NCBI GenBank assembly: GCA_023393375.1
Contig: JAEWLI010000048.1
Coordinates: 1 to 14,858 of the forward strand
Direction: 5' to 3'
Length of the DNA: 14,858 bases
Origin: Bacteroidota bacterium
Lineage (GTDB): Bacteria; Bacteroidota; Bacteroidia; Cytophagales; Cyclobacteriaceae
Shown here in pieces: positions 7,492 to 13,224 of this stretch; position 1 is the stretch's first letter, and each line of letters starts with the position of its first letter. Made by a program: the position numbers and the translations under genes. Below the pieces are notes generated by a model. The model was not told the DNA's origin and searched no databases. It worked only from the letters and a program-made list of their open reading frames with translations.

Positions 7492-7818
7492 TCAACAACA
7501 CGAAGGAGGTGTATAGGAAGAAAATATTTCTTCGAAAACCTTTTTTGTTTCATTCCAAACCTTCTCATTGATACAATAACAGATTCTCGGACCTTCAATT
7601 TCCCCCGTGATAATGCCAATGTTTTTCAGTTCCTTCAGATGCTGGGAGATAGTAGATTGTGACAAACCGATCACCTCCACCAGATCATTCACAATACATA
7701 CTTTTTGTTTGATGATATGTCTGAGAATGGTAATTCGTGCTGGATGAGCAAAAGCTTTTGCATATTGTGACATTCTGACCACATGGTCTTCATGAATATC
7801 TGATTTTGTAATGCCCAT
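7492..7818 (-). CDS. ArsR-family winged-helix repressor
   Basis: Start set at ATG 7818 (MGITKSDIHE), giving 108 residues, normal for ArsR. The 28 further in-frame codons upstream (to 7902) overlap the palindromic promoter region and do not resemble the family. The recognition helix is in LSQSTISQHLKELKNIGII (residues 52-70), after AFAHPARITILRHI (22-35), a family hallmark. Possible thiol sensors are C41 (VCIVNDL, at the first Cys position of the classical CVCDL motif), C80 and C82 (RICYCI), and a vicinal pair C107-C108 at the C-terminus. Response to a soft metal, a metalloid or a redox/sulfur signal is therefore plausible. No transporter, reductase or efflux gene adjoins it. A 9-bp inverted repeat just before the start suggests autoregulation. 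Confidence 0.85.
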   Translation of the reverse strand: MGITKSDIHEDHVVRMSQYAKAFAHPARITILRHIIKQKVCIVNDLVEVIGLSQSTISQHLKELKNIGIITGEIEGPRICYCINEKVWNETKKVFEEIFSSYTPPSCC

Positions 7819-7821
7819 AAT

Positions 7822-7854
7822 ATTGTGTTTTTGTAAAAATACGATAAACACAAT
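7822..7854. promoter_or_regulatory. Candidate ArsR operator: 9-15-9 inverted repeat
   Basis: ATTGTGTTT (7822-7830) and AAACACAAT (7846-7854) are perfect reverse complements around a 15-base spacer. They begin three bases before the ArsR ATG. On the minus strand the spacer contains TATTTTTA, one mismatch from TAnnTTTG. A bound dimer would cover the promoter or transcript start. Alternatively it could fold as a leader hairpin. Confidence 0.45.
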
Positions 7855-7919
7855 CAAATGGTTGGTGGATACTGAATAATTCATGGATAATTTAAACGCC
7901 AAAAAGTCATCCTCAATTT

Positions 7920-8273
7920 TTACAAATTAAAATCCTTCAATTTATCAGGTTCATCTGCAAATGCCTTTCTAAGTAGTACAATATCCCATTTCAATAATGC
8001 CTCCAATGCCATTAACTTCTGAAGTTTTAAAATAATTTCTTCATCAGGGTATTGGTGGTGGTTCGATAAAACCTTTCTGATTTTTTTAAGCCTGGCAGCC
8101 ATTTTTTTGAAGTGTTTTTCCCCAAAGAGAACTATCATTTTTTCATGAGTACTATGAATTTTTTGCCCTTCCCTGATTGATTTGAGTTGGTGGTGTATCC
8201 TGTAAATGAGAAGTATTTCTTTATGATAATATTTATCTGAAGCATATCTTTGTAATTCCACCGATTCTCTCAT
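7920..8273 (-). CDS. Small basic helical protein, unknown function
   Basis: A 117-residue soluble protein that I do not recognise. It has no signal peptide or membrane segment. The sequence is almost wholly alpha-helical and rich in Lys, His, Leu and Ile (HHQLKSIREGQKIH, HFKKMAARLKKIRKVL, ILKLQKLMALEALLKW), with no Cys. A two- or three-helix bundle is likely. It has its own good -7 box about 40 bases upstream and precedes the ArsR gene by 101 bases on the same strand, so the two may be partly co-transcribed although ArsR has its own operator-like site. A real gene is favoured by the ATG start, by the promoter match, and by the lack of a better overlapping frame. Confidence 0.65.
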   Translation of the reverse strand: MRESVELQRYASDKYYHKEILLIYRIHHQLKSIREGQKIHSTHEKMIVLFGEKHFKKMAARLKKIRKVLSNHHQYPDEEIILKLQKLMALEALLKWDIVLLRKAFADEPDKLKDFNL

Positions 8274-8313
8274 GCATCGAAATATTAAAATGACAGGAAA
8301 TATCCAAACATCA

Positions 8314-8321
8314 CAAATCTA
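8314..8321 (-). promoter_or_regulatory. Bacteroidota -7 element TAGATTTG
   Basis: An exact TAnnTTTG match on the minus strand, 40 bases before the ATG at 8273, giving a leader of about 35 bases. No clear -33 element. It indicates that the small helical gene starts its own transcript, separate from the NifX operon upstream. Confidence 0.45.
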
Positions 8322-8394
8322 GTAATATGGTATTATCTAAAATTGATGTCTTGTTTAATATTATGTTAAATTAGTGAAATAAATAACTTTCCTT

Positions 8395-8824
8395 TTAGAA
8401 AGAGAAGTAGGATTCCTCTCTCCCTACAATAATATTTCTGCAATTATCACATGTCAATTCAGTTGTTGTGGCATGAATGATCATGTTCTGATGAATCACA
8501 ACCTTTTCCTGAGTCATATATTTATTTTGAAAAAATGATTGTATCAATTGAGTAACGTTGCCAGAACAACCCCGGTAAACATCTATTCCATGACTGTTGA
8601 GCATTGACAATGCACCATTCCCCATATTTCCTGCCAGCATGATCCCTACTCCTTTTTGTTGCAAAAGCACAGCAATATTGCCTTTTGCATCCACATTCCT
8701 GTGGAGAAGGCAATTGCTCTACATTTTCAATCTTGTTGTCATGAATAGTGAAAATGGTATATCTATCGCAATGGCCAAAATGATCGTCCACTACGTTTTC
8801 CCTTTTTGGTATTGCAATTTTCAT
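8395..8824 (-). pseudogene. NifX/COG1433-family protein, interrupted by a one-base frameshift
   Basis: The N-terminal reading (from ATG 8824) gives MKIAIPKRENVVDDHFGHCDRY..., with the family's HFGHC motif at residues 15-19, and continues to ECGCK at residue 47. Homology then moves to another frame, GNIAVLLQQKGVGIMLAGNM... RGCSGN, ending at 8395. Removing one base from the four-T run at 8683-8686 (four As on the minus strand) joins both parts into a coherent 142-residue protein with the usual domain plus a C-terminal tail containing a CDNC metal-type pair. The unbroken N-terminal frame alone would stop at 8522 after 100 residues with nonsense sequence. Explanations are a recent pseudogene, an indel in the source sequence, or, less likely, +1 frameshifting. 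Members of this family bind Fe-Mo or other metal-sulfur clusters. Last gene of the DUF134 operon, 60 bases after the hydrolase. Confidence 0.8.
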
Positions 8825-8884
8825 TGTTGATATTTTTTTGATTGATAATAAATTTTATACTGAATTAAAGTAATAGCGTTTCTA

Positions 8885-9667
8885 TTAAAGATTTAATCTA
8901 TTTCCTGTTTTTAGTTGTTGAATGCCGAAATGTTCATAAAAAGCAGTTAATGCCGGCAATTCGGTACAATGGGAGGGATAAATATTCTTAATATTTTGTT
9001 CCTTGAGATAGGTAATAGTCAGTTCTGTTTGTCTGTCTTTAAATTTCAAATGAAACCCTCCTATCACCGAATGAATTTTATTAAATCCGGTTACTGTTTT
9101 GGCATATTCGATGATATTGCATATACCTGAGTGTGAACAACCTGTAACAATAACCAACTGATCGTCCTGAATAATAGCCAGTGCAGAATCATCCGGTACA
9201 AAGTCAGGGTTTCCGTATTCATCTACAAATGAGGTTGATTGAGCTTCAAAATCAGTTATCCTTGGAATTTCTCCCAGAAAATATAAATGGGAAGTAACCT
9301 GATAGGGCTTGTCCGACAATATGAGATTAAATTTTTGCTCAAGTTCCTGCTTGCCCATTGTCAATCCAAGGCTGGAAGTATCGTTTTTCCTGTACCTCTT
9401 CATAAATGCAGAAGGATGTACGATCAGAGTTTTATTTGATAAATATTGCAGCCCATCGCCATGATCCCAATGTCCATGACTCAGAACCACAGTACTGATT
9501 TCTTTATGAATATCAATCCCCAACTTTTGTGCATTTCTAATAAATACGTCGCTATGGCCAGTATCAAATAATACTTTTTGTCCATCAGACTCTATCAGAT
9601 ACGATAACCCATGTTCGGCAAGAAACCTGCCCCCTGCAACATTTTCGGTTAAAACAGTCAGGTTCAT
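8885..9667 (-). CDS. Metallo-beta-lactamase-fold hydrolase
   Basis: Start set at ATG 9667, which overlaps the stop of the thioesterase gene as ATGA and so suggests translational coupling. This gives 260 residues. Metal ligands are all visible: SHGHWDHGDG (H64, H66, D68, H69), TGCSHSGICN (H179), GGFHL (H206) and YPSHC (H233). The opening LTENVAGG, a FDTGHSD strand and the GCSHSGICN loop match the subgroup often annotated as 7,8-dihydropterin-6-methyl-4-(beta-D-ribofuranosyl)-aminobenzene-5'-phosphate synthase. That name comes from an archaeal methanopterin enzyme and should not be taken literally here. It is cytoplasmic (no signal peptide). Its place inside a NifX/DUF134 operon suggests a role in the same cofactor or metal-cluster process. 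Confidence 0.88.
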   Translation of the reverse strand: MNLTVLTENVAGGRFLAEHGLSYLIESDGQKVLFDTGHSDVFIRNAQKLGIDIHKEISTVVLSHGHWDHGDGLQYLSNKTLIVHPSAFMKRYRKNDTSSLGLTMGKQELEQKFNLILSDKPYQVTSHLYFLGEIPRITDFEAQSTSFVDEYGNPDFVPDDSALAIIQDDQLVIVTGCSHSGICNIIEYAKTVTGFNKIHSVIGGFHLKFKDRQTELTITYLKEQNIKNIYPSHCTELPALTAFYEHFGIQQLKTGNRLNL

Positions 9668-10083
9668 ACACAAACGGTGGTGAAATGATTCTTAAGTGCT
9701 TTTTCAACTAATTCTGGAATTCTGATGGGCTTTCGGGTGACAGCATCGGCAAAAACCAATGTAGAATGGGCTACACAGATTTTTTGTGATTTTTCATTTA
9801 ATATTTCAAAATTGAAATCAAACCGAACATGTGGCATTTGAGCGATGGTTGTTTTTACAGTCAATAATTCATCATAATAAGCTGGTTTTAGGTAGTTTAG
9901 GTTCATTACGATGACGGGTAACATGATTTTATGCTGTTCAAGTGACTGATCATTAATGCCGAATTTCCGTAACAATTCAGTCCTGGCCTGATGGCAATAA
10001 GTAACATAATTGGCATGATATACATAACCCATTTGATCCACTTCACCATATCTTGGTCTTAACTGAAATTCATCGATTATCAT
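9664..10083 (-). CDS. Hotdog-fold acyl-CoA thioesterase (4HBT/YbgC type)
   Basis: A 139-residue protein with the 4-hydroxybenzoyl-CoA thioesterase signature RYGEVDQMGYVYHANYVTY (residues 11-29), in which D16 is the expected catalytic Asp. Later strands (LPVIVMNLNYLKPAYYDELLTVKT, VRFDFNFEI, AHSTLVFAD) follow the hotdog pattern, and the length is typical. It would hydrolyse an acyl-CoA or acyl-carrier thioester; the substrate cannot be read from sequence. It sits 12 bases downstream of a NifX-family gene and overlaps the hydrolase start by 4 bases, so it is a genuine operon member. A fatty-acid enzyme in this setting is unexpected. Confidence 0.9.
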   Translation of the reverse strand: MIIDEFQLRPRYGEVDQMGYVYHANYVTYCHQARTELLRKFGINDQSLEQHKIMLPVIVMNLNYLKPAYYDELLTVKTTIAQMPHVRFDFNFEILNEKSQKICVAHSTLVFADAVTRKPIRIPELVEKALKNHFTTVCV

Positions 10084-10095
10084 TGTTTATATGTT

Positions 10096-10434
10096 TTAAG
10101 AACTATGATCGGCAATAATCCTCAACTCACCTTTTATAAACTTATTCACAAGTTCGCTAATCCTTAACTGCGGGGTACCAACGTATGTATGAATTCCAAA
10201 ATTGGTTAATAGTTGAATTGCATTTTTACCTATTTCATTTGCAATTACATCCGTTACACCCATTTCCAAGAGCCAATTAGGGAAAAGTCCATTTTCATGA
10301 ACAGGGGGTTCTAGGTTTGCTGCAAATACAACCTCCGAATCTCTTATGTCTATAAGAGCAAACCATTGGCTATGTCCAAAGCTTTTTTCAAGATGGCCAT
10401 ATATGTCGATTGGTATGGCTACTTTTTTACTCAT
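10096..10434 (-). CDS. NifX/COG1433-family protein (second copy)
   Basis: A 112-residue single-domain protein with the fold pattern of dinitrogenase iron-molybdenum cofactor biosynthesis proteins: a VAIPID first strand, KSFGHSQWFALIDI (residues 17-30, the HFGHC region), then NGLFPNWLLEMGVTDVIANEIGKNAIQLL and GIHTYVGTP. The Cys of the canonical HFGHC is replaced by Ser (FGHS) and the protein contains no Cys at all, so any cluster binding would need His, Asp/Glu or partner ligands. Read as a scaffold or carrier related to NifX or the C-terminal domain of NifB. It lies 18 bases after its paralogue and 12 bases before the thioesterase. No nitrogenase genes are nearby, so a nitrogen-fixation role is not supported. 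Confidence 0.8.
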   Translation of the reverse strand: MSKKVAIPIDIYGHLEKSFGHSQWFALIDIRDSEVVFAANLEPPVHENGLFPNWLLEMGVTDVIANEIGKNAIQLLTNFGIHTYVGTPQLRISELVNKFIKGELRIIADHSS

Positions 10435-10452
10435 AGGAACTGATTTTTAAAA

Positions 10453-10773
10453 TCATTTTTTTAGTCTGTTAATGATTTCCCTGATGGTTACATGCTCATC
10501 AGTGAGGATCACCATTTGGATTAATTGTTCATCCAGCAATTCTTCAGCTTTAGGGCCAAAATCACCTGAGATCACCTTCTTGATGTCCATTTCGATCATT
10601 ACTTGAGCTACTTTAATACCGGCATCCTGTGCAGCATCAATATGTTTGTTTTTTTGAAATAGACATATATTGGTGTTTTGATCATAAATACAAAACCATG
10701 CTGATCTGCCAAATCGTCTGTCGAATATTGAATCCAATTGATTTCCAGTTGATGTAATTACTGTTTTACTCAT
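10453..10773 (-). CDS. NifX/COG1433-family protein (first copy)
   Basis: A 106-residue protein with the same fold order as its neighbour: VITSTGNQLDSIFDRRFGRSAWFCIYD, then DAGIKVAQVMIEMDIKKVISGDFGPKAEELL (the GxxxA...v..vi.G..Gp.A...L pattern of the family) and a final helix. The HFGHC motif is degraded to RFGRS. Single cysteines remain at FCIYD and NICLF. It probably differs from the second copy in ligand or partner. It is the first structural gene after the DUF134 regulator, 10 bases downstream. Specific function is unknown; a small metal-cluster or redox-related binding protein is inferred from the family. Confidence 0.78.
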   Translation of the reverse strand: MSKTVITSTGNQLDSIFDRRFGRSAWFCIYDQNTNICLFQKNKHIDAAQDAGIKVAQVMIEMDIKKVISGDFGPKAEELLDEQLIQMVILTDEHVTIREIINRLKK

Positions 10774-10783
10774 ATCCTGACGA

Positions 10784-11212
10784 TTATTGATTCGACAACT
10801 GTTTGTCTTCGGTTTTTAACAATGAAATAGAAGGGGAAGAACATATGGCACAATTTTTTTCATTCAAGGTAAGAGGAATTGTAAATCGGGCATTGCAGTC
10901 ATGGCATACAAACCAATTTTTCTCCATCCAGGCATTACCATAAACAGCTTTTATTTCTTTTATTTCCACCAGTGCCATTGCCATTTTTCTTCTTGCGGTC
11001 TCATATATTCTTGCAAGTGTAGCACGCGAGACACCCATTAATTCGGAAGCTTGTTGATGGTTCATCAGGTCATAATCAACCAGTTTTATCGCTTCATATT
11101 CCTCATATAATAATTCCACAGAACCTGTTGCCTTTTGAATAGTTCCATAGGGTTTAAATCCCGCAAATCCGGGAGGGGCTACAATTTTTCTTAATCTTTT
11201 TCTTCTCGACAT
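10784..11212 (-). CDS. DUF134/UPF0251 helix-turn-helix regulator with two CxxC pairs
   Basis: Start set at ATG 11212: MSRRKRLRKIVAPPGFAGFK is the classic opening of the family and AGGAAAG lies three bases before... the ATG region, whereas the longer in-frame reading to 11269 runs through the operator palindromes. This gives 142 residues. The sigma-70 region 4-like helix-turn-helix is at about 50-76 (NHQQASELMGVSRATLARIYETARRKMA). The C-terminal part has C103-x-x-C106 (CHDC) and C121-x-x-C124 (CAIC), a likely zinc ribbon or Fe-S site, which could sense metal or redox state. First gene of the six-gene operon. Family function is formally unknown. The adjacent paired palindromes argue that it represses its own operon. 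Confidence 0.9.
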   Translation of the reverse strand: MSRRKRLRKIVAPPGFAGFKPYGTIQKATGSVELLYEEYEAIKLVDYDLMNHQQASELMGVSRATLARIYETARRKMAMALVEIKEIKAVYGNAWMEKNWFVCHDCNARFTIPLTLNEKNCAICSSPSISLLKTEDKQLSNQ

Positions 11213-11219
11213 TCTTTCC

Positions 11220-11275
11220 TTTAATTTGAGAATATTCTCGATTAGGCAAATATATGAGAATATTCTCAAATTAAA
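11220..11275. promoter_or_regulatory. Paired-palindrome operator in a perfect 20-bp inverted repeat
   Basis: The 20-base arm at 11220-11239 is the exact reverse complement of 11256-11275, with a 16-base spacer. Each arm contains the 12-bp perfect palindrome GAGAATATTCTC (11228-11239 and 11256-11267), centres 28 bp apart. The second copy extends to 14 bp with flanking T and A. The spacer holds the TATATTTG promoter element of the DUF134 operon, and the first palindrome covers the predicted transcript start. No other copy of the 12-mer was seen in the window. The likely ligand is the DUF134 protein itself. Confidence 0.8.
11247..11254 (-). promoter_or_regulatory. Bacteroidota -7 element TATATTTG of the DUF134 operon
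   Basis: An exact TAnnTTTG match on the minus strand, 34 bases before the DUF134 ATG and entirely within the spacer between two operator palindromes. Transcription would begin near 11240, inside the proximal palindrome. No clear -33 TTG at normal spacing. Confidence 0.65.
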
Positions 11276-11346
11276 AGAAATGGGGGTGTTTTTTTCTCAC
11301 AATATTTAGACGGACGTGCAAAGCTTAAGATCACTTCTATTTCTAA

Positions 11347-11997
11347 TTAATCCGAATTACATACTACATATGATTCATCAGTAAGTATGCCTGGAAATAT
11401 TTTATCAGCCTTATTCACTTTCTTTAATAACCGATTTCCTGTCATGTGAGCTTCTTGTTCCCAAGGTGACCATATATTTTGAGGATCAATGTCTGTAAAT
11501 CTTTGGCCTTTCCACATTACATCCTTTTTGTCAATAATCGCAAGTTCGTTTTTTGCGAATTGTTTTACATGAATCATTTCATGAGCTAATACCAATGCTT
11601 GTTTTTTAGGTGGTAATCCATCACTAATCAACACCTGTATAGACTGATCGTATTCACCCAATGCAGGACTTGAAGTAGTTAGTCCAAAGAGATTTTTAGG
11701 TAATGGATAAAATCTTACAGTTATTTGGATTTTTTCATTTACATCTAAAATCGCCAACATATCTTTTAATTGTTTTTCAATTTGTTCAGCGTCATCAATA
11801 CCTAACACCTTTACAGCCGGTTGGGCAGTCACATAACATGAAAAAACCACCAAACACATAATTATGAGTAAACAAGTTAGATTTTTCTGTTTTCTAAAAT
11901 AATTTTTATAAACATTGATCCGGAGATAAAAAAATTCTGTCGATAAAAAATGATCAATGCCAAAGATACAGAAATAAGCGTTTTTAAAATTTGTCAT
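11347..11997 (-). CDS. Membrane-anchored HExxH zinc metallopeptidase
   Basis: A 216-residue protein. Residues 133-148 carry the zinc motif, ALVLAHEMIHVKQF, with H139-E140-x-x-H143; PWEQEAH at 178-184 offers a third ligand (E180 or E182), as in small HExxH proteins that end in PWExEA. A hydrophobic segment at about 40-58 (NLTCLLIIMCLVVFSCYVTAQ) looks like a signal or anchor. It is preceded by an unusual 39-residue aromatic-rich N-terminus. Starting at 11997 is supported by a perfect -7 box 26 bases upstream. The only internal ATG (M47) would destroy the signal sequence. The N-terminus could also be mis-started if the real start is non-ATG. Peptidase activity and substrate are inferred from the motif only. 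Single gene. Confidence 0.7.
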   Translation of the reverse strand: MTNFKNAYFCIFGIDHFLSTEFFYLRINVYKNYFRKQKNLTCLLIIMCLVVFSCYVTAQPAVKVLGIDDAEQIEKQLKDMLAILDVNEKIQITVRFYPLPKNLFGLTTSSPALGEYDQSIQVLISDGLPPKKQALVLAHEMIHVKQFAKNELAIIDKKDVMWKGQRFTDIDPQNIWSPWEQEAHMTGNRLLKKVNKADKIFPGILTDESYVVCNSD

Positions 11998-12022
11998 AGC
12001 TTTAGATTTTAGACCAACAATC

Positions 12023-12030
12023 CAAAGCTA
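12023..12030 (-). promoter_or_regulatory. Bacteroidota -7 element TAGCTTTG
   Basis: An exact TAnnTTTG match on the minus strand, 25 bases before the metallopeptidase ATG at 11997. It implies a leader of about 20 bases and supports the long N-terminal form of that protein. No clear -33 box. Confidence 0.5.
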
Positions 12031-12201
12031 TTCATCCGTGGTATATAATTATTTCTTTATCGACAGTTACACCCTTATCGAGGATTTAAAGAATAAAATG
12101 AGTGTTATTGGCCGTTTAACCTATTTTTAAGGTAGTACTCCTGTGTAATCTCTACAAACATCGATTTCGGAAATTGACGTATTGTTACATGACCTAACTT
12201 T

Positions 12202-13014
12202 TTATTGTGCTGCTATGAGTTCCTTTAATAATAAACAAAGTGTGGGTTCGGCTTGTGCGGCAGCTGCCAGAATTTCTTCGATCTTCACTGGGTTAATATT
12301 TCCGGGGGTACATAAATCAGTGATCACTGAAACTGCAAAACATGGGATATTCATATGCCGTGCAACAATGTTTTCAGGAACAGTAGACATGCCCACAGCA
12401 TCAGCACCAATGATCCGCAAGTAATTGTATTCTGCTTTGGTTTCAAGATTAGGCCCAGTAACTGAGGCATATACACCTTCATGTAAAAGTAAATTATACT
12501 TCTTGCCAATTTCCCTGGCTAGGTTTATCATGACATGATCATAAGGTTCGCTCATATCAGGAAACCGGGGGCCGAGTTCAGGATAATTGGCTCCTGTAAG
12601 CGGATTTTCGGGCATTAGGTTAATGTGATCGTTCAAAATCATTAAATCACTGGTATGAAAAGCCGGGTTTAAACCACCAGCAGCATTGGAAATGAATAAT
12701 TTTTTTATACCCAACCATTTCATTACCCTTACCGGAAAGGTGACTTGTTGCATAGAATACCCTTCATAATAATGAAATCTACCTTGCATTGCTACTACTT
12801 GCTGGCCAGCCATTTCTCCAAATATTAGCTTTCCGCTATGACTTTCTACAGTGGAAATAGGGAAATGCGGAATTTCATCATATGGAATGGTATGACTAAT
12901 ATCAATTTCCTTAGCTAAAGCCCCCAAGCCTGTACCTAAAATAATTCCATAGTTTGGAGCCTGCTGGATTTGCTGGTTGATGAAATCTACTGCTTCTTTT
13001 AATTGTCTGATCAT
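12202..13014 (-). CDS. punA: Purine-nucleoside phosphorylase (trimeric PNP class)
   Basis: A 270-residue cytoplasmic enzyme that splits purine nucleosides with phosphate to base and (deoxy)ribose-1-phosphate, in purine salvage. Family motifs are all present: GIILGTGLG (23-31, phosphate loop), ESHSGKLIFG (57-66), GRFHYYEGY (78-86), FISNAAGG (107-114), NDHIN (128-132), VTGPNLETKAEYN (185-197, with purine-binding E191) and GADAVGMSTVPE (203-214). At the position of the base-reading Asn of mammalian PNP this protein has D233 (VSVITDL). That may broaden specificity to 6-amino purines. Length is normal. Transcribed away from dnaN; the intervening 210 bases must hold both promoters. The class is certain; the symbol (punA versus deoD) is a naming choice. 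Confidence 0.93.
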   Translation of the reverse strand: MIRQLKEAVDFINQQIQQAPNYGIILGTGLGALAKEIDISHTIPYDEIPHFPISTVESHSGKLIFGEMAGQQVVAMQGRFHYYEGYSMQQVTFPVRVMKWLGIKKLFISNAAGGLNPAFHTSDLMILNDHINLMPENPLTGANYPELGPRFPDMSEPYDHVMINLAREIGKKYNLLLHEGVYASVTGPNLETKAEYNYLRIIGADAVGMSTVPENIVARHMNIPCFAVSVITDLCTPGNINPVKIEEILAAAAQAEPTLCLLLKELIAAQ

Positions 13015-13156
13015 AAGAATAAGGGATTCGTTCCGGCTAAAATATGACTATTCTGGCTGATGTCGAAATTTTTTGGAATGAAAGCCCCAAAATCTTATTG
13101 AAAATCCAAAAAGTTTGATAATATTGGGAAATAATCTTTTTGATGTGATTCTTGAA

Positions 13157-13188
13157 TTGTTATTAATCATAAGGATTCACTATTTTTA
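13157..13188 (+). promoter_or_regulatory. Possible dnaN promoter
   Basis: TTG (13157-13159) and TATTTTTA (13181-13188), 21 bases apart, resemble the Bacteroidota TTTG / TAnnTTTG pair with one mismatch in the -7 box, 36 bases before the dnaN ATG. A weak match in AT-rich DNA. Confidence 0.33.
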
Positions 13189-13224
13189 CTTATTATTTTT
13201 AAGCATAGCCATAAAAATTTCACT

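Noticed and set aside
8522..8683. Cys/Arg-rich C-terminal end of the unshifted third NifX frame (QYCCAF..., SWNRCLPGLF)
   Set aside because: It is the out-of-frame reading of the conserved NifX domain, so it is a product of the frameshift and not a real domain.
8395..10773. Nitrogen fixation locus suggested by NifX-family proteins
   Set aside because: No nifHDK, nifB, nifE/N or related genes are present. COG1433 proteins occur widely in non-fixing bacteria.
11937..12066. 11-bp inverted repeat CTGTCGATAAA / TTTATCGACAG, 108 bases apart, around the metallopeptidase 5' end
   Set aside because: About one such pair is expected by chance in a window of this size and AT content. There is no target-site duplication or mobile gene.
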